This document shows positions 34,361 to 46,287 of a stretch of DNA of 64,000 nucleotides, piece after piece. Each line of letters begins with the position of its first letter. The first letter of the stretch is position 1. The notes beneath the pieces were generated by a model. It made no database searches. It was given only the letters and a program-made list of their open reading frames with translations, and was not told where the DNA came from. Source of the stretch: Ziziphus jujuba (lineage: Eukaryota > Streptophyta > Magnoliopsida > Rosales > Rhamnaceae); NCBI RefSeq assembly GCF_031755915.1, contig NC_083380.1:34298501-34362500 (forward strand). Reading direction: 5' to 3'. The position numbers and the translations under genes were made by a program.

Positions 34361-35319
34361 AATTTTTTTTTTTAATTTTTTTGATATGCAATATGAGGGT
34401 ATAATATTGTCAACAAAAGGATGTCAACTTCCATCTCAATGACTATGCATTCATGGAAGTTTAATTAATATTGCTTTTGCTTTTGCATATACAATAGTTT
34501 ACCAAATTGTAAAAATATTTCATGAGATACTATTTAATTTATTTGACAATTATTTTGTTATGAAAATGTTTACTTTAAATTTTTATATTCCAATTATTTT
34601 GAATGAAGCTAATTTTAATTTTTTTTATATTTGTCATTTTTTACTAAATTTTAACAAAATTACTACAAGCAAATTAAAAAAAAAAAAGGCGACGTACAAG
34701 AAGAAAATTGATGCTAAAAAGACTTATAGCGACACATAATAACAACATGGTCGCCATTTTTGATCTTTAGCGATGCTTTAGACTTAGTCCCTATTTTTAG
34801 TGATGCTTTTATTTAAATATATAGCGATGCAAAAAAAAAGTTGCTAAAGGTTAAACATATATGAAATTAGTGACATGTAGTTGTAAGTAAACCGCGACGT
34901 ATAACTACACAAGTCGCTAAAAATTCACAAATTAGCGACGCATACGTTTACATAAAACAGCGACGAAGTGTAACAAATCGCATAAATGTAGCATCGCTGT
35001 TTCTTCCATATTAGCGACGTATGACTTTACATAAAACAGTGGCAAAATTTAGACATGTCGCTAAAAATGCTAAAAAGTAGCAACATAGAGATTTAGAGTC
35101 GCAGATTCCTCTATGTTTAGCATTGCAAGTCTCTTTACATTTAGTGACTTTGTTTTGTATTGCGTTGCTGGTTCATCCACATTAGGCGACTTTATTACTG
35201 CGCCGCCATTGGTATAATATTTTTAGCGACACAACGTCAGATGATGTGGTGAATTGCGTCTTTGTTTATTTCATTTAACGCATTTAATTGCATTGCTAAT
35301 CAACGCGATTCGCATAATG

Positions 35320-36614
35320 AGGTGGAAAACTATTATTGTCTGTTACCTGACTGCATTTGGGAAGTTTGGTGTTAGATATCGAACTGTAGATATAAATAGT
35401 AGTATGGGTTACTTGGTTTCTTTATTTATGACATGGGCTTTGCCTGGTTGAGCAGTCTTTTATTATGTAACCAGTTACCATTTAAAACCCTGGCATTTTT
35501 TTGCGCGCCTAACTAAGCAGCATGGGCATCTTTGCAATTGTATTCTCCCTAGAAGCATGGCTGGATAGTTGCAGTTAAATGGTCTTGTTTTGGCTGTTTC
35601 ACATTGTTTTAGTTGAAAGGTGACACTGCGTTGTGCTGTATGACCTAGAAATCAGGGTGCCTTTTTTTTTTTTTTTTTTTTTCTCTCTCTTCTTCTTTAA
35701 TTTTATTATCTTATTACAAGAACAATGGTTGCATTGAGCTCTCTATTCTAACTATCTTTCCTTATTATTGTTGTTGTTATTATTATTTTTGCTTTTATTC
35801 AACAAGACTTCGGCCACTTGATCTGACCCTGTCTTTGTTATGCACTATTTGCATCGATATCTAGTATTTTAAAATATGGATCCTTTCCATTTTTCTAGGA
35901 ATAGAGAATCTTAATTATACCCATTTAATTTAGGTCAACGAAATTGGTTTTTTAAGGTGTACATATATATATACATAAATATATATATATATTATTACAC
36001 TTTTTTTTTTCTAAAAAAGAATAATACGTCAAACATGGAGATATATTTAGCTTGTCTCAAACGCTTCTAGCCTTGTCTTTCCCAGCTGCATCCAGATATT
36101 CTTATACTTTTTAAAATGTACATCAAATGGTCGTTTCTGTACATCCACTAGGATATAGAAATTTGAGAAATAAGTAATGAAAGGATTTTCTTACCAAAAA
36201 AAGCAAAATAAAAAAATAAAAAAAAGGAATAAAAAGTGAAGAAAGGATTTTTGATGGTTTATCTTATTTTTGGTCTCGTGTAGAAGAAGGGAATCGGGTG
36301 GTTCGGTTAATGAAGTCGGGTTGTTGCATTGCATGGGGTTGTTGGTAGGCAGGAACTATTTTAGGTTTTATTTTTTATTTTTACTTAGTAAGAACCGTTT
36401 TATCTTGTTAGATAGAAATGTTAATAGTATTAGTCCTCGTAGCTAGCGTAGTTGGAATATCCTATTCTTTTAATGGTTTTATAATTAATAATGGTAAGGA
36501 GACTAGTAATGATTATAAAGCAGAAGCAAAAGGAGAGACGTATGTAATGGTATTGGTATTGGTAATTGTAGGTAGTGGGATTCTCATTCCTATTCCACCA
36601 CCATCCACCAACAC
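35320..36614. other. Host spacer, nothing recognised
   Basis: Contains a T-run plus CT-repeat at 35662-35690 and TA microsatellites at 35963-35995. An 84-codon frame at 36418-36669 is valine/isoleucine-rich and runs into the inverted repeat of the next element, so it is unlikely to be a gene. Confidence 0.4.
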
Positions 36615-37512
36615 GAGAAAATCTTTAGTGCAATGGTGGTACCAGTTGATTTGGTACCACTACAAATAATTGAATACCGTTTGTTAAAAATAACCATAAT
36701 TTAATCACATATGTTAAGTTTGTCATGTCATTTAAAAATGTCCAGTTTATTATTTTAAATTATATTTTTTCTTTTGTCCAAAAAGATAAAGAATAAATAA
36801 ATAGGAAAGGCTAAATATTTTAGCTGGCCATTGAGGGTTTCATTCTTTTCCCCTTTAGCCATGCCTGAAGTCACTGGCGGCTCCTATGAGATTGGTAGAA
36901 AATTTTCAGGGAGCTAGACTCCGACTCAGACAATGAGCTCCGCTTGTTAAACTCTTCTAGTTCTATATGAAATTTGTGGTGGTGGTGTTGATTTGGTGAA
37001 CTAAAATGGAGGATTTTGGTAGAATCAATGGGCATTTCAATATATAATTTCTATGCATTCCATTTTGAAAAGATAAGAGATAAAGAGGTTTCGAGAATCG
37101 GGGTTTATCCTCTAGATTCACAAATAGCTGACGGCAGGCCATCACTGTTACTTCTGTTGCCGATGAATGTTGGTAGGAGAGGAAGAGATTTGAAAACTAA
37201 ACAAATATTGAAGAAAATTTTCAAAAAAAAAAAAAAAAAGGAACAAAGCCCAGCTGCCACCACCGGCGATTCTCTACAGAAATGGCTGTTGGTTGCCATA
37301 TGAGTATCTAAAAAACCCTAGATCTAAATTTGAAGAAGACGACAGAAGGTAAGGGTATTTGAGTAAATTAAAATGAAATTAAATATATAAAAGTAAATAA
37401 AATGGCAATTTGAAAAAAAAAAACTGATGTGGCAAATTTTTAGCAGATGGCGGTAAACCATTTGGAGTGGTACCAAATCAGCTGGTACCACTGTTGCACT
37501 GAAGATTTTCTC
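36615..37512. mobile_element. MULE-like non-autonomous element with ~48-bp TIRs
   Basis: GAGAAAATCTTTAGTGCAAT at 36615 continues through GGTGGTACCAGTTGATTTGG to about 36662. It is matched in inverse at 37465-37512, with about 4 mismatches in 48. The flanks CACCAACAC and CAGCAAAAC agree at 7 of 9 positions, compatible with a decayed 9-bp Mutator-type duplication. The GAGAAAATC start also fits MULE termini. The interior (about 800 bp) is non-repetitive and may hold captured host sequence (37020-37300), but no gene is identified. Confidence 0.6.
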
Positions 37513-38112
37513 CAGCAAAACAACACACACTAATTGGTCCTCTTATTCCCGCCCATTGCCCATTGCCCAATATTGGCCCAGTTCGGAACCTTCGTGTTTT
37601 TATTCTTCTCTGTGGGACCATTTGCACTAGACCACATTACTCGTTTTACTTGATCTTGATTTACTCATTATTATGATGATGAAATTATTCCACTTCTCCT
37701 CCTCCTCCTCCTTATCCTCATCCTTCTCCTTCTACCGCGATATGATCATATATTGTGTTACGGTGGATTGTGATCGAAAGGATGGCTGAAACACGTAAAT
37801 AGTTTTCTTTATTTATTGATTTTTTGTAAATATATGTAAATATATATGTATCTACATATGTATAAATAATCTATGTAGACAAAGAATGAATAGCTAGATT
37901 GGTTACTTAATAGTTTTCCTTGCTTGATATGATTTCTTTGTTTTTTGGATCGATGCTTCCTATATTGTTGGTTCTTAATTTTTGCTCTAATTGGAGGTTA
38001 CTCTGAATCTGAAATGAACAATTAACGCCTCTTTATAGGGAAAGCCAGGTATAATTTAAATTCATTAATTTGTTCCAGTGTAGATTAATGTGCTTTGTAT
38101 ATATGAAAAGAA
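37513..38112. other. Host spacer containing dispersed repeat copy B
   Basis: Apart from the 37692-37827 repeat, it is AT-rich DNA with TATATG microsatellite-like runs (37828-37865). No gene is supported. Confidence 0.4.
37692..37827 (+). repeat. Dispersed repeat, copy B (matches 17606-17746)
   Basis: Same orientation and about 90 percent identical by eye to 17606-17746. It ends at the same TTTTTTGT, after which the two loci diverge completely (TA-rich DNA here, Copia-2 there). Confidence 0.8.
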
Positions 38113-38194
38113 TGATGAGGCCCTTCGTGTATTTGTGTGTGGAACCTCTGTTTTGGATGGTAAGAAACAGAGTCAAACAAAGTTGGGACCAAGG

Positions 38195-38230
<36 letters not shown>

Positions 38231-38464
38231 AGAGAAAGAAAAGGTGGCAAATTAGATTTTTATATCCTCCTTTTTCCAGCAGTAGACTATGACTTGTATA
38301 ATGTGCAACACAACAACATTAGTCGTTCCTTCCTAAAATTCAGCACCCATATCCCACTACCTACTCAATAGCCTAACCCACTAATAACAACAAAAATAAC
38401 AAAACATTACCCAGTCAACTTGCAAAAACATAGGAACTTCCAAAGACCAATTCTAAGGACCTTA

Positions 38465-41083
38465 TCATTCCTCTGGCAGAGTGTCACTCCATTTGACTAA
38501 CACCTTGGTCTTTAGCTTATACTTCACCTTTTGGACAGTACGAGTAGACTGAATACATTTTGGCTGAGGTAACACTTGATCTTCGTCAGTAAGAGGCTTT
38601 GGAGGAAGGGACACGTCGGGTAAGGGGCCTTCATGCTTCTTGAGTAAATTGATGTGAAATACGTTATGCACTAAGGACCCCTCTGGCAACTCCAATCGAT
38701 AAGCAATAGGACCAATACATTCAAGCACTCGATATGGACCATAGAAGCGTGGTGAAAGCTTGAAAAAGGGTCATCTCACCATCGTATGCTGTCGGTATGG
38801 TTGTAACTTCAGATAAACATAATCCCCCACTTCAAATTCAACATCTAGCCATTTGCTATCTGCCCAAGCCTTCATCTGATTCCTCGCAAGTGCCAAATTG
38901 TCTCATAATTTATGCAAAATCCAATCCCTGCTAAAAACCAGCTCCTCCATGGCTTGCACTTTAGCTGCTCTAGGAACATAAGAAAGTATCGATGGCGGGG
39001 TACTCCATATATTGCTTTGAATGGGGTAACCTTTGAGGCAGAGTGCTTGGATGTATTATAGCTATATTCGGCCCATGGAAGCCAGTCCACCCAATTTCAA
39101 GATTGCTCACCAATAAAACATCGAAGATAATGTTCCAATGTTAGATTTACTACCTCCGTCTGTCCGTCAGACTGTGGGTGATAGCTTGAACTCATATCTG
39201 GCGAGGTACCCTGCAAGAGAAACAAGTTTTTCCAAAATGCACTAGTAAATACCTTATCCCCATCACTCACAATGGATGAAGGAATCCCATGGAGGTGAAC
39301 AATATTATCAACAAAAGCTTTGGCCACCGTTGATGCCGTATATGGGTGTTTGAGTGGGACAAAGTGTGCATACTTGGAAAGCCGACCCACCACCACCATG
39401 ATTACAGTAAAACAATGAGATGAAGGCAATCCGTCAATGAAATCCATGGAAACTTTTGACCATACCCGCTCGGGAATCGATAAGGGTTGAAGAAGGCCTG
39501 AAGGTTTGGTGCAATCAGCCTTATTCCTTTGGCAAATATCACATTCCCTATGAGTTTTAACGGTAAATTTCATTCGAGGCCAATAAAAATCCCTTTTTAT
39601 CCTGCTTAGGGTCCTGCCATACCCAAAATGTCCTCCAATAGGTGAAGAATGTGACTCAGCTAAAATAAGAGGAATTAAAGTTGAATTAGGACTCAGAATT
39701 ATATGTCCTCATCTGAACCAAACTCCATCCTTTTCTGAATAAATCTGAGCCTCTGCACCTCAGATAGAATGAAACTTCCCATAGTACGGATCATTTCGGA
39801 CCTCCTCCTTAAGTGTATTCCACCAGTTTGGAATTGGTAAGGTGATGGCATGACACTCAAGTTCTATTTGGCATGAGAGAGCATCTGCACCTTGATTTTC
39901 TCTACCTTTCTTGTATTCAATCGAGTAATCATAACCCATGAGCTTGGGCAACCAACGAGCTTGAGCAGGAGTGATGATCTGTTGCTCCACTAAATACTTG
40001 AGGCTTCTCTGGTCAGTTCTCACAATGAATGGTTTCCCTAAAAGATATGGCCTCCACTTCTTGATGGCCTTTACAATTGCCAACATCTGTTTCTTATAGG
40101 TAGACAGATTCAAGGCAGTCCTTTTTAAAGCCTCACTATAGTAGGCAATGGATCTGTCTTGTTGAATTATAATGGCGCCAACTCCTTCCTTGCAGGAATC
40201 ACTCTCCACCACAAACTGTTGTGATAAATCTGGCAGTTGTAGAACTGGTGGGGTTGTTAGAGCTGTCTTCAAATAGTTGAAAGCTGCCTTTGCCTTAGGT
40301 AACCATTGGAAACCGGATTTTGAAAGAAGCTTGGTTAGGGGGGCAGCAATTCCACCAAAGCTGCTAATGAATTTCTTGTAAGACCCTGCGAGACCAAGAA
40401 ATCCTCTAAACTGTTTCTGAGTTGAGGGTGTTGGCCACTCGAGGACTGCCTGAATTTTGGCTGGATCCACACTTACTCCCTCATGATTAATGATGTGGCC
40501 CAAGTAGTAAGCCTACACAACTCCAAACCGACATTTAGATTGCTTTGCAAACAAGTGATTAGTGGCTAGAATGTCTAAAACAATCCGCAAATGGGTCATG
40601 TGGTCCACCCAAGTCTTGCATTAGATTAAAATATCATCGAAAAATACCAGAACAAATTTCCTCAGATAGGGTTGGAATAAGTCATTCATGAGGCTTTGAA
40701 ATGTTGCTGGAGTGTTAGTCCGTCCAAATGGCATAACCACAAACTCATAGTGACCTTCATGAGTTCGAAAAGTAGTTTTGTGTATGTCATCTTCCTTGAT
40801 AGGAATTTGGTGATACCCGGAACGTAAATCTAGTTTGGTAAAGAATTTGGCACCATAGAGTTCATCTAATAGCTCATCAATGATGGGTATAGGATACTTA
40901 TCTTTGATGATGATCTTAATTAATGCCCGAAATTCTACACAGAAACACAAACTGCCATCTGTCTTCTTTACCAATAGGATAGGCGAAGAAAAAGGGTTGT
41001 TACTCGGTCCAATTAAGCATGACTCCAAGAATTCTTTCACCATCCTTTCAATTTCTGATTTCTGATAATATGGGTACTTGTAG
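38465..41083 (-). pseudogene. Gypsy-B RT, RNase H, integrase and chromodomain fragments (broken)
   Basis: Minus-strand blocks in order: RT 41043-40621 ([12 protein letters not shown], then VFFDDILI followed by a stop); connection and RNase H 40503-39760 (FRGFLGLAGSYKKFI; the usual catalytic D block reads VVESDSCKEGVGA); integrase 39573-39097 with a zinc-binding remnant CDICQRNKAD and core MDFIDGLP, IVSDGDKVF and DGQTEVVN; a fragment at 39090-38872 (WAEYSYNTSKHSASKVTPF); and the tail at 38728-38465 ending VLVKWSDTLPEE. The tail is the start of a chromodomain cut off by a stop at the LTR boundary. Stops and shifts separate all blocks. The chromodomain places the element with plant chromoviruses. 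Confidence 0.88.
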
Positions 41084-44000
41084 TGTCAGGACCCGTCCAA
41101 AATTTCTCACCGGAACCCTAGACAAGCCCTAATCCCAGGGAAACACCACCGAACCTTCCAACAGAAAATCCGGTAGCATCTCCCCTAAGGGTAGGACTTA
41201 CCATAAAATTCCCTACACATAAAACACACTCCAATAAACACCACCTTATTCCTCCCACCTTACTACAATTTGTTTCCATAAATTTACAGCACTCCAAAAT
41301 AATAATAGGGAATCAGTACGCAAGTAAACAAATATCTATCCAATCCGTATACAGAGCGTTATACAAATAAATATGACTTTAATACAATGACAAATAAAGA
41401 AGCAATATAAGATGGAGAGGAAAAAGGGAGGAAAAGCTTCTCTTGGACTTTCGGCAATGAACTGAGACGTCGGGCTCGTCCCGGACGATCAACGTCTACT
41501 AACCTGGGCCTAAGGGAACGGAATTTAAAAATATGAGATGCTAATCATCTCAGTGAGTAACCCAATCTACTATATAATAGTAAAAATAAAATGGTAAATA
41601 ACTTAGTTAATTGATTAATAAGAAATAAGTAAATAAATACTAGGTAGTTAAAAATAATATTTTTCCTTAAAATCCTTACGATTCACTCAGTTGGAAAAGT
41701 TTTATTTTCAAAATATTTTAGCAAAACCCAATATTTTATGCCCCAAAAATCAAGAAATAATTAGTCAAATAAATTTCAAATAAAATACAAGAATTTAAGG
41801 ATCCAAAATTATAATGGAAATATAGAATAAGACATCACTAGATAAAATAAATAAACTTATCTTAAAGAAATTTGGCATAAAAACAAAAATAAACCAAATA
41901 TATAAATTATAAAATTTATTAATTAAATCAATGAAATAATCAAAGAAACATTATAAGTCAATTTAAACATCTATATAAAACAAATGATAAAAATATAATA
42001 GAATTTATCTTAAAATACCAAATCGATTTAAATGATAAAATCAAGGCAATAACTTTTAAAACATTAACGAAACTAGGTAATAAAATCACGATAACAATTT
42101 CATAAAATTTGTGTAAAGCTTTAAATTTAAATAAACAATAAAAACATTATTAAATACATTTAATTTAAAATCATGTCATCAAAACAATTTGATGCATCCA
42201 CTATATACCAGTGGTACCAACGGTACCCAGTGTCCCGAGCACCGCTAGATAGGGGGTTAAAGAGAGAAACCAGCATACGTTCGCGTAGCGTCCCACTATG
42301 CCGCTGCTAACAGGTGTCCCGGCTATGGAGGGGCAGCCTACCCTCATCCGATGGCAACCACAGGACAACCCCATAATCACCTGTGCGCTACTCACACCTA
42401 CCTACGCACTCATCACATCCACCTGCGCGCTAATCATATCCATGTATAAAGAACACCAGTACGTTTATGGTGCATCTAAAAATTATAAAATCAATATTTT
42501 TATTTTCAAATCTCAAAATCTCATAATACCATCGAGTTTATTCCATCCAATTAAACCCGTAAATTTTCCACAATTTCTTTATAAATCATCGTCATAAATC
42601 CATCGCACAATTTCATCAATTTCAAATCCATCAACTTTCAATGCATCAATTTTTCAATCCACAACATTCAAATGCGTAAGCATAATTTTTAAATAGTGTC
42701 CTTGAATCCTTAAAATTCAAGATAGGCATAATTTCATTAAAATCCTATAAGATTTCCAAAATTCATAAATCCATATAAATGCATTTTTATTGCTTGAAAT
42801 AAACTCATAATAATTTCAACAATAAATCAATAATGTTAAAAATCATAATTTCTTTAAATATCAGTTTTCGTAAAATGAATTTCCATAATTTATCAAAATC
42901 GAAATATACTTAAATATAATTAATATAATATAAACATCCAGATATTAAAATATAACGAAATATACTTAAATTGACACTCGAAATTAATTTTTGAAGGTGG
43001 GTCACTCACTTTAAGCATGCAATTAACCCAAGATCCTCCATGGGATCAATTCCACGACGCACATGTGCTCCTAGAACAACAATATTACATAACTCAAATA
43101 AATTAACATTTTATTTGGATAAATAATACCCGGTACCCGAGGGCTAACACAAACGACAACCAAAATTTACGAATAATATATCGAATCAAAGCTTGTGAAA
43201 CGAGGTTTACGAATCTAGTCTTACTTCCCGGATATCGGACTCGAGGTGACCGAAATCTTGTCGGAAAGCTCTCGGATTTTAGGCCTTCGATTCTCACAAT
43301 CCGTTAAGAGTTGAGGAAATTGGACACCTAATTTGGGTTCAGAGGGTCAGAATTAGTGGGAAAGGATGGGCAGTGCAACTGGAAACTCGCCGGAAAGTTG
43401 ATTTCCCGACGAGCCACCGTGGTCACCGAAATCCACTACCTCCGGCGGCGCATCTGGTGGCCACTGGTCGTGATTTTTGATGGGAAGGTAGATCGGGGAA
43501 TGGGTGACTTAAAGGGACCGGCAGTGAGGTAAACGGAGGTTGGAATGGAGAGAAATTTGGGTTTGAAGTAATCGGCACTGCCGCCGAAAAAAGTCTCGAT
43601 CCGGGTGCATCGGCGGTTGGTTGGCAGTGATTTTTGGCTGGCCGGTCGATTTTCAGGTGGGTGTCAAGGTGGGATAGCGCGTGTACTGTTTTAGTGGCCT
43701 GAAATGGGTGAACGGCGGTTGGCCGGTTGGGTTTCTCTCTCTAGCTCTCTCTCTTTCTCTTTCTTTCTCCTCCCCTCTTTCTCTCTCCTTCCCCGGCTCA
43801 CGTGTTTTGGCCACAATAAAAGCCACCTATGGGTGACACTGTTCACTCATGGGATTGGCTGAAAATATGACACGTGGCACACACTGTTCACTCAAGTCAA
43901 AATATATTAAAATATTACGGTATTCGGAAAACTTTGCATGTCCATAACTTTTTAACCAGATGTCTAATTTAAGCGTGCCACCAGTCTATGAACTCGTATC

Positions 44001-44314
44001 GACGAGTACTTCACAACCATGCCTGAGTCAAAGCTTAACTTTGCATGAACAAAAAGTCAACTTGGCACCCCTTGGACAGGTTGGACCTTAACTTGTTTTG
44101 CTTATAACTTTCAAACAGTAGGTCTATTTTCAACGTGCTACTAGTCTATGAACTCATGACAATATGTACTTTTTAACGGTACCTCGGTCAATGTGAAATT
44201 CCATCGGAAGCAAAACGTCAACATTTGACCGCTTCTCGGTCAACAATGGTCAAACCCGATCAACATTGGTCAAATTTTGGAAATTTCCGATGTACTTCGG
44301 GACAGGGTGTTACA
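41084..44314. mobile_element. 3.2-kb LTR-like non-coding insertion (TSD TGTAG)
   Basis: The unit starts TGTCAGGACCCG, ends GGGTGTTACA and is flanked by perfect TGTAG duplications (41079-41083 and 44315-44319), inside Gypsy-B between protease and RT. TG...CA ends and a 5-bp TSD fit a very long solo LTR. It encodes no recognisable protein. Three zones are visible: AT-rich (41570-42180, 42600-43000), a GC-rich segment at 42190-42440, and a GC-rich zone with a pyrimidine CTCTCT run (43300-43800). Reverse-complemented, its 44314 end matches 48498 onward (TGTAACACYCTG, then repeated GTTGACCGAG/GTCAAAC blocks), so it is a repeat family. A LARD is the alternative. Confidence 0.8.
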
Positions 44315-44414
44315 TGTAGGGTCTCACACTTACTGGATTTTGATTAGGCAACAAAGGGATGGCATGATCATGTGATCTACATGGAGGGAACTCTGTTTGT
44401 GCGGTAAACAGCCT

Positions 44415-46060
44415 TCAAAATTCATCCAACAGGTGGCAGAGTTCTTGAGGTAGGGTTGCGGTTGTATCCATTAATTGTTTGTCTGAAACGACCATGAGGT
44501 AGGCGATCCCATCCAAGCTACACAGATCACCTTTCTCCAGTGCTGAAATAGGGGCACGCCTTAATCCCTGATATTGACATGGAATACCTTTCATCTTAAT
44601 CTTCATAGTAAGTTTACGATAATTAGTCTCAATAGGACCAAGTTTCCCCAACCATTGCACCCCCAAAACTACTTGAATTGCAACTACAGGTAAGACATAA
44701 AAATCAGAATGTACTGGACAGTTTTGTATGATCAAAGTGAGTCCTAGATAGCTCCCTGAACATTCAATGCAATCCCCATTAGCCACCATTATCGGAAGCT
44801 TACTGCTACTATCCATTGGAAGACCTAGACGTTTCACCAAGGCATGGTCTATAAAATTATGTGTACTTCCTCCATCTATCAAGGCTGTGACATCCCAATT
44901 TTTGATTACTCTTGTGACATAAAATGTTTGAGGACGCATAGCCCCTGTTATGGCTTGCAATGATATCTCTAAAAAGGTCTCCAAATTCTGCAGCTCCTTT
45001 ACTGGTGTTGGTTCATCCTCTTGGTCTGATGGAATTGGTTCTTCAGTCATGAAAAATTGAGGCCGTTGACAACGATGACCTAGAACAAATTTCTTGTCAC
45101 AATAAAAACAGAGCCTCATGGCATGGCGATCTTTGGCTTCTTGGGCAAAGATTCTGTGGATTGATGATGACCCCGGTGGACTAGCTTTCAAAGTTAGTGA
45201 AGGTCCCAATAGGCCAGCGGTAGTTTGACTTGTGTTTCGTGGTGCTAGACTCGCACTACATTGATGTGGTGGCGCTAAATTTCTTCGCTGGAGTTGGTTC
45301 TATTCGCAATTAATCTGGCTACTCCAATGGCATCAGAAAGAGTTCTAGGTTGTTTAACCTTGACATCTAAGCGTATCTCATCCTTTAAGCCTTCAATAAA
45401 ACATCCCACCAAGAAGGATTTGAGAAGATGCTAAATCTATTGAAATAACCTCTCAAATTTTGTTTGGTATTGGTCAACAGTGGAGGTTTGCTTAAGTCGC
45501 GGAAGAGCTTCTGATGGATCGTTATAGTCTGTAGGCCCGAACCGTTGTAAGATGGCTTTTGTAAATTCAGCCCAGGTGAGAGGACCATTGAATTTGCTAA
45601 GCCATCGATACCACTGTAATGCAATTCCATCTAAATGGAACGAGGCTAGTTGCACCTAATGCAAAGGCTCTATTTTCTTAATCTCAAAGTACTTTGCTTA
45701 CCTTTATATATCCACCCCTTAGGATCGTTGCCATCGAACCTAGGAAAATCAAGTTTGAGCCTTGCTTAACTTGCTTCTGCAATGCTGGAAGGCAGAGTGG
45801 AATTGAAGTGTACGCTTAGTTTGTTGGATGAGTGATTATCTGGACTCCCACAATGATATTCGCGTTCATAAAAATTCTTGAGAGTTTGCATGTGCAATGT
45901 TTGCATATAAGATAATATTGTCTGTATGGTGGCATTTATCTGTTCAAGACTAGTATTGATCTAACTGATGCAGGTATCATGTTGATGCAAAGCTTCTACA
46001 ACTTCTGTTTGGAATTCAGCAAGTGCTTTAGCTCGAGTCTCCATAGATTAATTGGTAACT
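44415..46060 (-). pseudogene. Gypsy-B gag and protease region (broken)
   Basis: A retrotransposon gag fragment at 45655-45437 (ALQWYRWLSKFNGPLTWAEF) is interrupted by stops and frame changes. A 264-codon frame at 45209-44415 holds the variant zinc motif CFYCDKKFVLGHRC and an aspartic protease core (ALIDGGSTHNFID). In the protease D-S/T-G motif the second position is Gly here, which is common in this Gypsy group. The frame ends at the junction with the 3.2-kb insertion near 44319. Confidence 0.82.
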
Positions 46061-46074
46061 TGGCTATGATACCA
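46061..46074 (-). promoter_or_regulatory. Gypsy-B primer-binding site
   Basis: The minus strand reads TGGTATCATAGCCA one base inside the 5' LTR. It matches the initiator-Met tRNA end with one change. Confidence 0.85.
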
Positions 46075-46159
46075 ATGATGAGGCCTTTTGTTTATTTGTG
46101 TGTGGAACCTCTGTTTTAGATGGTAAGAAACAGAGTCAAACAAAGTTGGGACCAAAAAG

Positions 46160-46194
<35 letters not shown>

Positions 46195-46287
46195 AAGGCG
46201 GCAAATTAGCTTTTCATATCTTCCTTTTTCCAGTAGCAGACTATGACTTATATAATGTGCAACACAACAATATTACCCGTTCCTTCC

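Larger units (their letters stand above)
30507..35319. mobile_element. Non-autonomous CACTA (En/Spm-type) transposon, TSD AGG
   Basis: The left end is CACTACGCGAAAATAGCGA (30507). The right end CGATTCGCATAATG (to 35319) is its inverted counterpart with a few changes, mainly G-to-A. Both sides carry the 3-bp duplication AGG (30504-30506, 35320-35322), as expected for CACTA elements. Subterminal regions are packed with GCGACG / TAGCGAC / GTCGCTA motifs in both orientations (30530-30740 and 34690-35260), the usual binding-site arrays of this superfamily. No recognisable TNP1/TNP2 transposase was found in 4.8 kb. Confidence 0.88.

Noticed and set aside
36418..36669. Valine/isoleucine-rich 84-codon frame
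   Set aside because: Simple-sequence character and its end falls in the TIR of the MULE-like element.
38200..38224. GAGAGA run as a GAGA-type regulatory site
   Set aside because: It is a microsatellite inside the Gypsy-B LTR, repeated at about 46163-46191 in the other LTR with different length; function cannot be inferred.
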